Shown: positions 46,599 through 56,686, numbered from the stretch's first letter. The stretch: 64,000 bases of DNA from Arthrobacter sp. ZGTC412 (GCF_002929215.1 NZ_PJII01000005.1:179122-243121); one strand, 5' to 3'. Made by a program: numbers and translations. Notes: generated from the sequence alone by a model not told the origin.

Positions 46599-48341
46599 TT
46601 ACGGCTGGCAGGTCGGGGGCAGCCCCGGCTGCTCGTCGGCGGCGCAACTCGGGAGTGGCGACGGTGCTGTTGGTGCTGCTGCTGCGGAGGAGGTTGTGGG
46701 TGCCGGGGTCGGCGTCGGTGCCGGAGCGGGTGTGGTGGGAGCAGGCGACGGTGGCACTGCAAACGTAATGGTCACCGGCGAGCCCACTTCCACCCGGCCC
46801 GAGCGGGACAGGGCAATAACCGAGTTGGGTGCGGAGTTCGCATCAACCTGGGGCTGCACCGTGACATCTAGATTGAGCGCGGACAGCTCGGACTGAACCG
46901 TCCGGTAGTCCTTCCCCAGGTAAGCCTCGGGTATGACGTTCACTGTTTCCGGCACCGGGGCGGTGGTGGGCTCGGGTGTGGTGGGGGTCTGGGTGGGTGT
47001 GGCCGACGGCGTTGTCCGAGTGGGGGTCGCCGAGGTGGCTGGGGCGCTGGTCGCGGGAGCACTGGACGAGGGATTGCCGGACGGGGAGAAGACTCCGAGT
47101 TGGTTCACCAGGAACCCGGCCAGCGCGAACAGGAGCAGCAGGACCAGGGCGATCAAGGGCCAGGTCCAGGGGCTGCGGCCCTTGCGCCGGGGCTCATCGG
47201 CGGGCTCGTCGTCGTACGTTGATTCTTCCGGAACCCATTTCCGCTCGGCTGCGAGGGCATTGGCCCGGGCGAGCGTACCCTGGGGTTCATCAGCATCCGC
47301 AGGCGAAGGCCCTGCAGCACCAGCACCTGCCGCCATTCCGGCTGCAGCACCGGCAGCACCAGCGCCGAACACCGGCAACGCGGAGGTGGGAGTGGGCGAA
47401 CTGTCCCGCTGGGACCCGATAACACCGGTAGGGGCAGTTGCGGTGTCCACGGGGGCTGTGATGGGACCCGTGTCAGCGTCAAACAGGAGCATGCCCGGGA
47501 CGGCAGCGCGTGCGGCGCTCACGTCTCCGTTCCGAATGGCTTCCGCTGCTTCTGCCAGCTTGATGGCGTTGGCCGGCCGGTTCTTCGGATCCTTGGCGAG
47601 CATGGACATTAGGAGGGCGCGCACCGGGGTAGGCAGCGATTCCGGCAGTGGCGGCGGCGCATCGTTGACCTGGGCGAGGGCGATGGCGATCTGGGACTCA
47701 CCGGAGAACGGCCGGTGCCCCGAGAGGCATTCGTAGCCGATGACGCCCAGCGAGTAGATGTCCGAGGAGCCCGTGGCCGTCTGGCCCGTGGCTTGCTCAG
47801 GTGCCAGGTACTGCGCTGTCCCCATGACCTGGCCAGTCTGGGTAAGGGGCACCTGGTCAGCCAGGCGGGCGATGCCGAAGTCGGTGACCTTTACGCGTCC
47901 TTCAGGGGTGATCAGGAGGTTTCCCGGCTTGACGTCGCGGTGCACCAGTCCCTGGGCGTGGGCGACGGAGAGCGCGCGGGCAGTCTGCGCGATGATGGAC
48001 AGGGTGCGGTCCGGGGACAGCACCTGCTCATGTTCGATGATGGCGCTGAGCGGCTGGCCCGGAACCAGTTCCATAACCAGGTAGGCGGAGCCCTCTTCCT
48101 CGCCGTAGTCAAAGACGTTGGCAATGCCAACGTGGTTGAGCAGGGCGGTGTGGCGGGCCTCGGCGCGGAAGCGCTGAAGGAAGCCGGGGTCTCCCGTGTA
48201 CTCCTCTTTCAACACCTTGATGGCGACGATGCGGCCGAGGACGAGGTCTTTGGCTTTCCAGACTTCACCCATACCGCCAATCGCGATCCGCGTGGTCAGC
48301 TGGAATCTGCCGCCGAGGGTGATTCCGGTTGTAGGCCTCAC
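46599..48341 (-). CDS. pknA: Serine/threonine kinase PknA-like with one external PASTA-like domain
   Basis: 580 residues from a GTG overlapping the pbpA stop by 4 bp. The kinase has [12 protein letters not shown], Lys42 (AIKVL), [21 protein letters not shown] and [11 protein letters not shown] long Ala/Gly/Pro linker precedes a transmembrane helix ([19 protein letters not shown]) near residue 395. Outside, a Ser/Thr/Pro region, one PASTA-like segment ([20 protein letters not shown]) and a Pro-rich tail follow. PknA normally has no PASTA domain in mycobacteria, so the external part is notable. It partners PknB in growth control. Confidence 0.92.
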   Translation of the reverse strand: MRPTTGITLGGRFQLTTRIAIGGMGEVWKAKDLVLGRIVAIKVLKEEYTGDPGFLQRFRAEARHTALLNHVGIANVFDYGEEEGSAYLVMELVPGQPLSAIIEHEQVLSPDRTLSIIAQTARALSVAHAQGLVHRDVKPGNLLITPEGRVKVTDFGIARLADQVPLTQTGQVMGTAQYLAPEQATGQTATGSSDIYSLGVIGYECLSGHRPFSGESQIAIALAQVNDAPPPLPESLPTPVRALLMSMLAKDPKNRPANAIKLAEAAEAIRNGDVSAARAAVPGMLLFDADTGPITAPVDTATAPTGVIGSQRDSSPTPTSALPVFGAGAAGAAAGMAAGAGAAGPSPADADEPQGTLARANALAAERKWVPEESTYDDEPADEPRRKGRSPWTWPLIALVLLLLFALAGFLVNQLGVFSPSGNPSSSAPATSAPATSATPTRTTPSATPTQTPTTPEPTTAPVPETVNVIPEAYLGKDYRTVQSELSALNLDVTVQPQVDANSAPNSVIALSRSGRVEVGSPVTITFAVPPSPAPTTPAPAPTPTPAPTTSSAAAAPTAPSPLPSCAADEQPGLPPTCQP

Positions 48342-49798
48342 TTATTCAACACCGCCTCAAAAATTCTCTTCGCGTTCGGACTCGTAAGCTGTGCGCCGGT
48401 ATTGATGTCCACGCCCTCCATAACGATCGTGACACCCACCTGCGGATTGTTTGCCGGGGCGAAGCCGGTGAACCAGGAGTTGTTCGCGCCATTGCCCAGC
48501 TCTGCAGTTCCGGTTTTGCCTGCCACGTCGACGCCCGGCACCGCTGCCCTGTTGGCGATGCCCTCGCTGACCGCGCTGGTCATCCATTGCGTGATCTGGT
48601 TGGCGATCTCGGGGGTGGTGGAGGTGCGCAGCTGTTCAGGCTGCGGTTCGTCGATGACCCGGAGGTCCGGGGAACGCAGGGTCTTGATGAGGTTGGGCCT
48701 CATCTGTACGCCGTCGTTGGCGATGGCCGCAGTCATCATGGCGACCTGCAGGGGTGTGGCCCGGACGTCCCGCTGACCGATGGCGGACTGGGCCAGTCCC
48801 GGCTCGTCGAGATCGTCCGGGAATCCGTTGCCCCGGGCGTAGCCGAGCTTCAGCTGGTCTCCCATGTCCTCGGCAAATCCGAACTTTTTGGCCTGCTCGG
48901 CGATCGCATCGCGTCCAAGGTCCAGGGCGATGCTGGCGAAGGGTGTGTTGCAGGACTGCTGCAGCGCGAAGGCGAAGTCAGCGGTGTCCCGCGTGTAGCA
49001 GTTGCCGCCGGCATAGTTGGGAAGCTTGTACTGGATGCCGGGGAAGGGCATCTCAGCGGGGTTGGGTAGTTCGCTGTCCTTGTTGTACTTGCCGGAGGCA
49101 AGGGCGGCAGCGATGTCCACGAGTTTGAAAACGGAGCCAGGGGCGAGCAGTTCGCCGGTGGGTCCGCTGACGTTCGGGTTCAGGTTGATTCCGGGGACTT
49201 TGACAAGTTCGTTGATGTTGGCTGACTCTTCGGAGGGGTTCTGGGTGGCAACGAGGTTGGGGTTGTAGGAGGGCTTGGACACCATGGCCAGGATCGCGCC
49301 GGTCCTCGGGTTGGTAACCACAATGGAGCCACGCTGCCCGTCCGGAATGAGATCGTAGGCGAGCCGCTGGATCTCGGGATCGATGGTGAGCTCCACCGAG
49401 GCGCCCTTCGGCTGGTTGCCCAGGAAAAGCTGGCCCACCCGGTCCAGGAATAGTTGGTCCGCGTTTCCCGCCAACTGCTCCCGCATGGCCTGTTCCAGCC
49501 CGGTTGCGCCATAGTTCTGTGAGAAGTATCCGGTGATCCCCGCGTACAGCTCTGGCTGCGGGTAGGTCCGCTGGAACGCACAGGTCTCTGAACCGCTCTC
49601 CACCGATTCCGCTACCGGAGTTCCGGCCACGACGATGGCGCCGCGGTCATTGCAGTAGTCCTGCAGGATGGCTCGCTGGTTCCAGGGGTTATTTTCAAGC
49701 TCCTCGGCGCCGACCACCTGGACGTAGCTGATGGCGCCGAAGATGAGTGCGAACATGGCAATCGCCGCTACCCATGAATGCCGTATTGCCTGGTTCAC
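48338..49798 (-). CDS. pbpA: Penicillin-binding protein PbpA (class B transpeptidase)
   Basis: 486 residues. One N-terminal anchor ([18 protein letters not shown]) precedes an external domain. The transpeptidase motifs are SVFK in [13 protein letters not shown] (catalytic Ser), a Ser-Cys-Asn-type SCNTPFA and KTGTAEL. It cross-links peptidoglycan during growth and division. Its start overlaps the rodA stop by 4 bp and its end overlaps pknA by 4 bp, so the operon is tightly coupled. Confidence 0.95.
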   Translation of the reverse strand: MNQAIRHSWVAAIAMFALIFGAISYVQVVGAEELENNPWNQRAILQDYCNDRGAIVVAGTPVAESVESGSETCAFQRTYPQPELYAGITGYFSQNYGATGLEQAMREQLAGNADQLFLDRVGQLFLGNQPKGASVELTIDPEIQRLAYDLIPDGQRGSIVVTNPRTGAILAMVSKPSYNPNLVATQNPSEESANINELVKVPGINLNPNVSGPTGELLAPGSVFKLVDIAAALASGKYNKDSELPNPAEMPFPGIQYKLPNYAGGNCYTRDTADFAFALQQSCNTPFASIALDLGRDAIAEQAKKFGFAEDMGDQLKLGYARGNGFPDDLDEPGLAQSAIGQRDVRATPLQVAMMTAAIANDGVQMRPNLIKTLRSPDLRVIDEPQPEQLRTSTTPEIANQITQWMTSAVSEGIANRAAVPGVDVAGKTGTAELGNGANNSWFTGFAPANNPQVGVTIVMEGVDINTGAQLTSPNAKRIFEAVLNK

Positions 49799-51192
49799 AG
49801 GTGCTTCACCGCCTCGGTTGGAGTATCAATGCCCGTGGATTCTGCGCCCTTTGCGGCAGGCAGGGGTGTGGTGTCCACCGGGCCGCGGGCGGTGTGGGAA
49901 ATCATCAGGAGCAGGCCGACGATGATCCAGTTGGCCAGCAGGGAGGAACCGCCGGCGGCCAGGAACGGCGTGGTGAGGCCCGTCAACGGGATGAGCCGGG
50001 TGACGCCGCCGATGACAACGAAGCACTGCAGCGCGACGGCGAAGGAGAGGCCGCAGGCGAGGAGCTTGCCGAACGCATCCCGGGTGCCCAGGGCCGCGCG
50101 GAAGCCGCGGGTAAAGAGCAGCAGGTACATCAGGACGATGGCAAAAAGTCCGATCAGCCCAAGTTCCTCGCCGAGGGAGGCGATAATCATGTCGCTGTTG
50201 GCAAATGGAACCAAGTCCGGACGGCCCTGGCCCAGGCCTGTACCCACCAGGCCGCCATTGGCCATGCCGAAGAGTCCCTGAACGATCTGGTGGCTGCCAC
50301 CCGGGGCACGGCCGTAGACCTCTTCGGTGAACGCGTTGAGCCAGCCGTCGATGCGAAGTTCAACGTGCGAGAAAACCCGCGACGCCGCGAATCCGCCACC
50401 AAGGATGAGGGCCAACCCAATTACTACCCAGCTGATGCGGCTGGTTGCAACGTAGATCATGACAATGAACAGGCCGAAGAAGAGCACGGATGAGCCGAGG
50501 TCGCGCTGGAAAATGAGCACCCCGATACTCACCAACCAGGCCGTGATCATTGGGCCCATGTCCTTGAAACGGGGGAACTGCAGTGGGCCGATTTTCCTAC
50601 CCGCCAGCAGGATCAGGTCCCGGTTCGAGGACAGATACCCGGCGAAGAATATGGCCAGGGTGATTTTGGCTACTTCACCAGGCTGGAACGTCATGGGGCC
50701 GAGCCGGATCCACACCCGGGCGCCAAGGATCTCGCCCGCGCTGATTCCGGGAATCAGCGGCAGCACCAGCAGCAGGGCGCTGGCGGCCAGCGAGATGAAG
50801 GTAAACCTGCGCAGAATGCGATGGTCCTTAAGGAACCAAATCACGGCGATTGCCACGGCCATGGCGATGAGTGTCCAGCGGAGCTGGTTGTTGCCGGTAT
50901 CGTCTCCAGGCGGGTCCAGCCGGTGGATCATGGCCAGGCCGACCCCGTTCAAGGCCACCACCAAGGGAAGTATTACCGGATCAGCATATTTCGCACGGAA
51001 GCGGAGCACGCCGTGGAATACCAGGGCGGCGACAGCGAGGAGGCCTGACTGGAACCAGAAGTCCGAGTCAAAGGCCTTCTCCTGGTCCACCCCCACCAGC
51101 ATGTTGGCGCCGATGCCTACTGCAAGGGCAAGAAGCAGCAACGCAAGCTCCACGTTGCGGCGCGGCTTGGGCGTGGTACTGAGCTGGCTCAT
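49795..51192 (-). CDS. rodA: SEDS peptidoglycan polymerase RodA/FtsW
   Basis: 465 residues from MSQLSTTPKPRR, whose ATG overlaps the pstP stop by 4 bp; extension to 51387 was rejected. Multiple transmembrane helices and the SEDS blocks are present: RLGPMTFQPGEVAKITLAIF, LQRDLGSSVLFFG-type ILIFQRDLGSSV, and GLTTPFLAAGGSSLLANWI. It polymerises glycan strands from lipid II and works with the adjacent class B PBP. The conserved Asp in the QRDLG loop region is present. Confidence 0.95.
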   Translation of the reverse strand: MSQLSTTPKPRRNVELALLLLALAVGIGANMLVGVDQEKAFDSDFWFQSGLLAVAALVFHGVLRFRAKYADPVILPLVVALNGVGLAMIHRLDPPGDDTGNNQLRWTLIAMAVAIAVIWFLKDHRILRRFTFISLAASALLLVLPLIPGISAGEILGARVWIRLGPMTFQPGEVAKITLAIFFAGYLSSNRDLILLAGRKIGPLQFPRFKDMGPMITAWLVSIGVLIFQRDLGSSVLFFGLFIVMIYVATSRISWVVIGLALILGGGFAASRVFSHVELRIDGWLNAFTEEVYGRAPGGSHQIVQGLFGMANGGLVGTGLGQGRPDLVPFANSDMIIASLGEELGLIGLFAIVLMYLLLFTRGFRAALGTRDAFGKLLACGLSFAVALQCFVVIGGVTRLIPLTGLTTPFLAAGGSSLLANWIIVGLLLMISHTARGPVDTTPLPAAKGAESTGIDTPTEAVKHL

Positions 51193-52949
51193 TGGCCCAC
51201 CTCGCAGGTAACTGTGGGACTGGCTGTAGGGGACGGGCTCGCAGGAGTGGTCGACACGCTGGGTGTCGGGGTTGCAGTGCCCGTAGAAGTAGCCGAGGCC
51301 TTGGGTGAAGGGGTGGCAGTGGCCGAAGAAGTGGCCGGAGCGCTTGGGGACGCGGAGGCGCCGGGAGAGGCCGACGGCGGTACGCACTCCTCCTCAGGCG
51401 ACGTGGTGCCGGTCAGTTCGAGGTTCTTCACGATCCGCTGGGCGTCGTAGAGGTCCTGGGCAGGTACGGTCTGGCGGACCCGTTGCTGCGAGAACGGCGG
51501 AAGGGAATCCATCCGGATGCCCGTGACCGTCTCGAGGCTGGAGAGCTGGATGGGACCCAAACGCTGGGAAACGCCATTAAAAATAGCCACGCGGGAATCG
51601 AACTCGCCGACGTAGTAGCGGGTCTGCGTCCAGGCGTACCCCAGCCAGAGCCCGATGGTCAGTACCACCAGCACGGACGCGGCAATGGACCAGGTCAGCC
51701 ACCGCCGGGGCCTGGGTGGTACAACGGCGTCATCCGCATCGCTGGTTTGCGGTTCAGCCTTGTGTGTGAGGAGGGTGGCGGCGCGACGGGCAACGGTGCG
51801 GCCGGCGATGGTGGGAATGGAGCCGGACTTCGCAGCTGCTGCGGCTGCTCCCACGAGTTCGTGTGGGCGGGACGCAAGTTCGTCGCGGAGGACTTCGGCA
51901 GACAGGTGCTCCCCGAGGTGCGGGTCTGTTGCCCCGGCTGCAGAGGAATCTGAGTTGCCGCTGCTTTCGCCTTGCTCCGGTGCGGGCGGTTCCTTGCCGG
52001 GGCCGGAGTTTGAAGCGTTGGCAGCGGGCGGTGCCGCCGGATCGCCGGCAGCGGGCTTCCCACCGTCCACCGAATCCGGCGCTCTGGCGGCGGGGGAACC
52101 CGCGCTCTTAGCCACGGCAGCGGCCTTGGTGACTTCGTGGGAAGGAATGACGTCGACGGCGGCTGTACTGACGTCGTCGGGCGTTTCTTCTACGATTTCA
52201 AGCATCACAACGGTGACGTTGTCCGGTGAGCCTGCCTCGAGGGTGAGATCCACGAGGGTCTCCGCGCACTCGCGGAGGTCCTTGGTTTCGCGCACGGTGC
52301 GTTCAACAGCATGCCCGGCGACATAGTTGAGGCCGTCCGAGCAGAGGAGCCAGCGTTCCCCCGGCTCCACGTCCAAAGTATCCAGGTCCAGTTCAGGGCT
52401 GGCGTCCACGTCACCCAGGACGCGCATCAGGACGTTTTTGTGCGGGTGGGTTTCGGCTTCCTCGGGCCGGAGCCGCCCCTCGTCGATGAGCCTTTGCACG
52501 AACGTGTGGTCAACACTGACCTGCTCAAATACGCCGTTTCGCAGACGATAGGCCCGGGAGTCACCGATGTGGGCAAAGTGCAGCTTCCCCTCGGCGAGCA
52601 GGAGCGACGTGACAGTGGTGCCCATGCCGGCCAGCTTGGGGTTGATGTGCACAAGCTCGGACAGCAGGGAGTTGGCGGTCTGGATCTCGTCGGCCAGGGT
52701 GGTGGCCGCGTCCCCGGTGTAGTCGCCGCGGTCCAAATGGATCATGTCCAGGACGGTGGCTGCGGAGGCGACGTCGCCCCCCGCGTGCCCGCCCATGCCA
52801 TCGGCGACTACGGCCAGATGACGCCCCACATAAGCGGAATCGTCGTTTTTGGAGCGGATTTTGCCGACGTCGGACCTCGCCGCGAAGCGCATGATGAGGG
52901 GCCGCTGCGCCGGCTTGGGTTCGGTGGCGGGGGTTTGCGGGGCGGCCAC
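51189..52949 (-). CDS. pstP: PP2C-family serine/threonine phosphatase PstP
   Basis: 586 residues from a GTG. The catalytic domain opens FAARSDVGKIRSKNDDSAYV, with metal ligands in VADGMGGHAGG, GDSRAY and GSPDNVTVVMLE. A long linker rich in Pro/Ala/Gly/Ser leads to one transmembrane helix (WLTWSIAASVLVVLTIGLWLG, near residue 420). The external part ends in Ser/Thr/Pro low complexity with TATPTPS-type repeats and a final CEVGQ. It reverses PknA/PknB phosphorylation. The external region is longer than in many homologues. Confidence 0.95.
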   Translation of the reverse strand: MAAPQTPATEPKPAQRPLIMRFAARSDVGKIRSKNDDSAYVGRHLAVVADGMGGHAGGDVASAATVLDMIHLDRGDYTGDAATTLADEIQTANSLLSELVHINPKLAGMGTTVTSLLLAEGKLHFAHIGDSRAYRLRNGVFEQVSVDHTFVQRLIDEGRLRPEEAETHPHKNVLMRVLGDVDASPELDLDTLDVEPGERWLLCSDGLNYVAGHAVERTVRETKDLRECAETLVDLTLEAGSPDNVTVVMLEIVEETPDDVSTAAVDVIPSHEVTKAAAVAKSAGSPAARAPDSVDGGKPAAGDPAAPPAANASNSGPGKEPPAPEQGESSGNSDSSAAGATDPHLGEHLSAEVLRDELASRPHELVGAAAAAAKSGSIPTIAGRTVARRAATLLTHKAEPQTSDADDAVVPPRPRRWLTWSIAASVLVVLTIGLWLGYAWTQTRYYVGEFDSRVAIFNGVSQRLGPIQLSSLETVTGIRMDSLPPFSQQRVRQTVPAQDLYDAQRIVKNLELTGTTSPEEECVPPSASPGASASPSAPATSSATATPSPKASATSTGTATPTPSVSTTPASPSPTASPTVTCEVGQ

Positions 52950-52951
52950 GG

Positions 52952-53434
52952 CTATGGCCTCAATTCGATGACCGTCTTGCCGATTCTCACGGGTACGCCA
53001 AGCTCAACGGGCAGGGCACGGGTAAGCTGCTGGTCCGCCAAATAGGTGCCGTTGGTGGAGCCAAGGTCCTCGATAAACCAGCGGGTGCCCTGCGGGAACA
53101 GCCTCGCGTGACGCCCGGAGGCGTAGTCGTCCTCCAGGACGAGGGTGGCCTCCTGCGCACGGCCCAGCAGGATGGGGCTTGCGGCCAAGGGGAGTGTCCG
53201 TCCCTTGAGCGGGCCTTCGATAACTACCAGTTGCCGGGCCTGCTGCTTTACGGGCTGCTGCGGCTCTTCCGCAAGTTCGGGATTCCTGCGGACCTGACGG
53301 GCTGTTGGCGCGCCGGCTGCGGCCTTGCGGCCCACCATGAGGTCGCGCCGCATCGCGGACACGATGCTGAAGATCAGCACCCAGAGCAGGAGCAGGAAGC
53401 CGAACCGCAGGGCGGTGATGGTCAGTTCACTCAT
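52952..53434 (-). CDS. fhaB: FHA-domain membrane protein FhaB
   Basis: 160 residues. A transmembrane helix (FGFLLLLWVLIFSIVSAM, residues 11-28) is followed by a basic/Gln-rich linker and a C-terminal FHA domain (LLGRAQEATLVLEDDYASGRHARLF, then DLGSTNGTYLADQQL). FHA domains bind phosphothreonine, and the FhaB/FipA homologue links PknA/PknB signalling to the divisome. It overlaps fhaA by 4 bp and lies 2 bp before pstP. Confidence 0.93.
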   Translation of the reverse strand: MSELTITALRFGFLLLLWVLIFSIVSAMRRDLMVGRKAAAGAPTARQVRRNPELAEEPQQPVKQQARQLVVIEGPLKGRTLPLAASPILLGRAQEATLVLEDDYASGRHARLFPQGTRWFIEDLGSTNGTYLADQQLTRALPVELGVPVRIGKTVIELRP

Positions 53435-54174
53435 GCATGGCCGCCAGGGCCGGCAGGAAGCAGGCGGAAAATGATCTTTGTCCGTCCCATCGTGATTGTG
53501 GAGCCATCAGTGAGTTCGGTGCTTCCGGAGACCTTGTGCCCGTTCACGTAGCTCCCGTTGGTGGAACCCATGTCCACTGCGCTGGTGACGCCGTCGGCGG
53601 TCCGGATCTCGAGGTGCCGGCGGGAAACGCCCGTGTCCTCGACCAGGATGTCCGCTTCGGAGGACCTGCCCAGCACGATGGACGGGGCGTTGAGTGAATA
53701 CCGCTGACCGTCGATGTCCAGGATCGGCTGCAGGCGGACGGGCTGACGGCTGGGAGCGGCAGGAAGGTTGGGGCGGGGCGGAGTGCCGCCGGGAGCGCCC
53801 TTGGATTTCTCCGTTGAGGAGACAATTTCGAAGTCGCCGGCCCGCAGGTCGGCGTCACGCCGGAAGGAGATCCGTACCGAACCCTGCAGGGTGTAGCCCT
53901 GGCTGCGGACGTGGTTGATGACGACGTCGCAAAGTTCTTCGGCCAGCGGCGTGCCCCATTCCTGGGCCCGTTTGAAGTCGTCATCGCTGAGTTGGACATC
54001 AAAAACGTTGGGCACCAAGGTGCGGCCCGCAGCAACGGTAAGGGACCTGTGGTCTACTTCCCGGCGCAACCTGCTGGCGATCTCCACGGGTTCAACCTGG
54101 TTGCGCGAGCCGGTGGAGAAGACACCTCGGACGGCCTTTTCGATGCCGCGCTCGACTTTGTCCAGCAGACCCAT
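53431..54174 (-). CDS. fhaA: FhaA: DUF3662 and FHA domain protein
   Basis: 247 residues. The DUF3662 domain (MGLLDKVERGIEKAVRGVF, then VEPVEIASRLRREVD) occupies the first 125 residues. A Pro/Gly linker is followed by FHA (IVLGRSSEADILVEDTGVSRRHLEI and DMGSTNGSYVNGHKV). In mycobacteria FhaA binds the phosphorylated pseudokinase of MviN. Here that partner would be the product of 9367-10947. It is the first gene of the fhaA-to-pknB operon. AGGAGAAG precedes the ATG. Confidence 0.93.
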   Translation of the reverse strand: MGLLDKVERGIEKAVRGVFSTGSRNQVEPVEIASRLRREVDHRSLTVAAGRTLVPNVFDVQLSDDDFKRAQEWGTPLAEELCDVVINHVRSQGYTLQGSVRISFRRDADLRAGDFEIVSSTEKSKGAPGGTPPRPNLPAAPSRQPVRLQPILDIDGQRYSLNAPSIVLGRSSEADILVEDTGVSRRHLEIRTADGVTSAVDMGSTNGSYVNGHKVSGSTELTDGSTITMGRTKIIFRLLPAGPGGHA

Positions 54175-54549
54175 GGTTCTTCTCCTTTCCCCCCGGCTGC
54201 GGGGCAGTTTTCGTTCCGTAAGTTCACTTGCAGTGATGTTCTTAAGCCGCCGGTGTGCCTGCGTGCAGCAGTCACTCCTACATCAGATACTACTGGGCAG
54301 GCCCGTGAATGACCTTAATCCACAACGGCCGGGCGCTGCCAAAAGTTCGGTTTCGGGCTGACTGCGGTGCCCGGCTGCTTGCGGTTGAAGCCCACGCGCA
54401 GGTCTGGCCCTGGTCTCGGCTTGGTGGCGCTTGGCAGGGCCCTGGGACCTCAATTGGTGTTTTCCGGTCAATGTCCGTTATGCTTGATCTCGCTGCTTTC
54501 ACAGGGTTGTGGTTCGGGAAACCGGCCGGGATTCGGTGAGGGAAGTTGC
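54175..54549 (-). promoter_or_regulatory. Spacer with the probable fhaA-operon promoter
   Basis: This 375-bp region contains no convincing gene. A minus-strand -10-like TAGTAT lies at 54287-54292, about 115 bp before fhaA. The plus-strand part nearest 54549 should carry the tRNA-Leu promoter. Confidence 0.4.
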
Positions 54550-54632
54550 GCGCGAGTGGCGGAACGGCAGACGCGCTGGCTTCAGGTGCCAGTATCCGAA
54601 AGGGTGTGGGGGTTCAAATCCCCCCTCGCGCA
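54550..54632 (+). tRNA. tRNA-Leu (CAG)
   Basis: 83 nt, type II with a long variable arm. Acceptor is GCGCGAG/CTCGCGC with discriminator A, anticodon arm CTGGCTTCAGGTGCCAG with CAG, and T-arm GGGGGTTCAAATCCCCC. CCA is not encoded. Confidence 0.96.
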
Positions 54633-54640
54633 CGCAAATG

Positions 54641-54672
54641 AGAGCCCCGGTCAACAGACCGGGGCTCTTTTG
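54641..54672 (+). terminator. Intrinsic terminator after tRNA-Leu
   Basis: The stem AGAGCCCCGGT/ACCGGGGCTCT with a CAACAG loop ends in TTTT. Confidence 0.9.
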
Positions 54673-54773
54673 CTTAACCCGTGGTCCTTGGCTTGTTCGC
54701 GGATCGGCGCCTTGAAGGTTCTGATCCGTGAACAAGCTTAGGTCTTGGCGCTGATTGCGCGGGGGCACGCAGG

Positions 54774-55472
54774 TTACGGCCTCGCGGAAGCCTTGAACCG
54801 CCGTCGTGAGTTGGCCAGATGGCTGCGCATGGCAGCTGCCGCGGCGGCTTCGTCTCCGTCCGCGATGGCCTCGGAGATGGAACGGTGCTCCTGGACCACC
54901 TGGTCGAAGTGGTCGCGGGCGTAGTGTTCGACGCCGGTCATCAGCCGGGTGCGCGGCATCGCGATCATCGTCTGGCCCAAGGCAGCCAGGCAGTCGGAGT
55001 AGAAGGGGTTGCCGGAGGCGGCGGCCACGGCCCGGTGGAACTCGAAGTCCGACTTCATGGCATGCGCGGGATGGCCGGCGCTGGCGGTGAACTCCTCAAG
55101 TGCCGCCGTCACCGCCCGCAGCTGCCGGTCGGTGTGGTTCCGCGCCGCAAGCGCCGCAGCCTCAGCCTCCACGCCCATCCGGAACTCGAGCAGATGGAGC
55201 CGGTCCTCCATGGTTGCCACGGGACGGACCCCGGGTGCTGCCTGGGGCCCGTCCGACGGCGGTGTGAGGGCAAAGCTGCCTCGCCCCCGTTCGGTTTCAA
55301 CCAGTCCCTCGGCCTGGAGCCGGGTCAGGGCGGCGCGCACCACGGTCCGGCTCACGCCGAAGTCGCTGATGAGGGTGTTTTCGCTGGGGAGCTTCTCGCC
55401 CGGCTGGATGGCGCCGTCGACGATGCGGGTGCGAAGGTCGGCGGCGAGGTCCGCGGTGAGGTTCCGGCTCAT
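54774..55472 (-). CDS. GntR/FadR-family transcriptional regulator
   Basis: 232 residues. The N-terminal winged HTH is KLPSENTLISDFGVSRTVVRAALTRLQAEGLVETERGRGSF (residues 28-68). A helical FCD effector domain follows, with the acidic and histidine positions FEFHRAVAAASGNPFYSD and VVQEHRSISEAIADGD expected for metal or carboxylate binding. It lies 10 bp downstream of the dehydratase gene, so it probably autoregulates that operon through the palindromes near 56.66 kb. The inducer is likely the sugar acid or its keto product. Confidence 0.9.
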   Translation of the reverse strand: MSRNLTADLAADLRTRIVDGAIQPGEKLPSENTLISDFGVSRTVVRAALTRLQAEGLVETERGRGSFALTPPSDGPQAAPGVRPVATMEDRLHLLEFRMGVEAEAAALAARNHTDRQLRAVTAALEEFTASAGHPAHAMKSDFEFHRAVAAASGNPFYSDCLAALGQTMIAMPRTRLMTGVEHYARDHFDQVVQEHRSISEAIADGDEAAAAAAMRSHLANSRRRFKASARP

Positions 55473-55482
55473 GGCAACAAGG

Positions 55483-56610
55483 TTACGCGCCGAACTCCAC
55501 AGACTCGGTGGTCCACGCGCGTGCCTGGTCGCTCAGCGTAACGCCGAGGCCGGGGCGGTCCGGGACGATCATGCGGCCATTCTTGGTTTCGAGGCGTTCG
55601 TTGAACAGGGGATCGAGCCAGTCGAAGTGCTCAACCCACGGCTCGCGCGGGTAGGCCGCGGCCAGGTGCAGGTGGATCTCCATGGCGAAGTGCGGAGCGA
55701 GACCGAGTCCGCGCTCGTCCGCCAGTGCGGCCAGGCGGAGGAACTGGGTGATGCCGCCGACCCGGGGTGCGTCGGGCTGGATGATGTCGCAGCCGTTGGC
55801 GTTGATAAGTCCCTTGTGCTCGGCCACGGAGGCGAGCATTTCGCCCGTGGCGATGGGTGTGTCCAGTACGTTCGCCAGATGGGCGTGGCCTTCGAAGTCG
55901 TAGGCGTCCAGGGGTTCTTCGATCCAGATGAGGTTGAATTCCTCGAGCTGGCGGCCCATGCGCAGGGCGGTGGCGCGGTCCCACTGCTGGTTGGCGTCCA
56001 CCATGAGCGGGATGTCCCAGCTGATATGTTCGCGGATACCGGCGACGCGGCGCAGGTCCTCTTTGCTGTCCGGGAGGCCTACTTTGATCTTGATGCCGCC
56101 GATGCCTTCTTCGATGGACTGGGTGGCGCGTGCCTTCACTTCGTCCAGGGTGGCGTTGAGGAAGCCGCCGGAGGTGTTGTAGGTCTGGACGGAATCGCGG
56201 TAGGAGCCCAGGAACTTGGCCAGTGGCAGGCCCGCGCGCTTGGCCTTGAGGTCGTAGAGGGCAATGTCGATGGCGGCGAGGGCCTGGGTGGCGACGCCGG
56301 ACCGGCCCACGGAGGCGCCTGCCCAGAGCAGCTTGGTGTAAATTTTGGCGATATCGTTGGGGTCCTCGCCGATGATGCCCTCGGCCACTTCCTTGGCGTG
56401 TGCATACTGTGCGGGACCGCCGGCGCGCTTGGAGTAGCTGAAGCCGATCCCGGTATGACCCAGTTCGGTGGTGATCTCTGCGAAGAGGAAGACTACTTCC
56501 GTCATGGGCTTCTGCCGCCCGGTGAAGACTTTGGCGTCGCTGATGGGAACGGCGAGGGGAAGCTTGGCGGTGGACAGTTTGACGTGCCGGATCAGGTCGA
56601 CGGTACTCAT
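55483..56610 (-). CDS. Enolase-superfamily sugar-acid dehydratase (mandelate racemase type)
   Basis: 375 residues from an ATG behind AAAGGAGAA. The barrel residues are recognisable: KIKVG (catalytic Lys pair), VDANQQW, EEPL and GEML as the three acidic metal ligands, DIIQPDAPRVGG, and APHFAMEIH with the catalytic His. The sequence is closest in style to L-talarate/galactarate dehydratases, but that substrate call is only a resemblance. The regulator gene follows 10 bp downstream. Two operator-like palindromes occupy the promoter. Confidence 0.85.
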   Translation of the reverse strand: MSTVDLIRHVKLSTAKLPLAVPISDAKVFTGRQKPMTEVVFLFAEITTELGHTGIGFSYSKRAGGPAQYAHAKEVAEGIIGEDPNDIAKIYTKLLWAGASVGRSGVATQALAAIDIALYDLKAKRAGLPLAKFLGSYRDSVQTYNTSGGFLNATLDEVKARATQSIEEGIGGIKIKVGLPDSKEDLRRVAGIREHISWDIPLMVDANQQWDRATALRMGRQLEEFNLIWIEEPLDAYDFEGHAHLANVLDTPIATGEMLASVAEHKGLINANGCDIIQPDAPRVGGITQFLRLAALADERGLGLAPHFAMEIHLHLAAAYPREPWVEHFDWLDPLFNERLETKNGRMIVPDRPGLGVTLSDQARAWTTESVEFGA

Positions 56611-56651
56611 GGGTTCTCCTTTGGGCGGGCGCCGGGCTTCTTCGCCCGCAC

Positions 56652-56686
56652 TCTTATAATATAAGTGTGGAACTTGTATTACAAGT
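56652..56686 (-). promoter_or_regulatory. Pair of GntR-type palindromic operators upstream of the dehydratase
   Basis: CTTATA-A-TATAAG (56653-56665) and ACTTGTA-T-TACAAGT (56672-56686) share the CTTRTA-N-TAYAAG pattern, centred 20 bp apart, two helical turns. The first overlaps a minus-strand -10-like TATATT. They are probably sites for the adjacent GntR protein. Confidence 0.7.
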
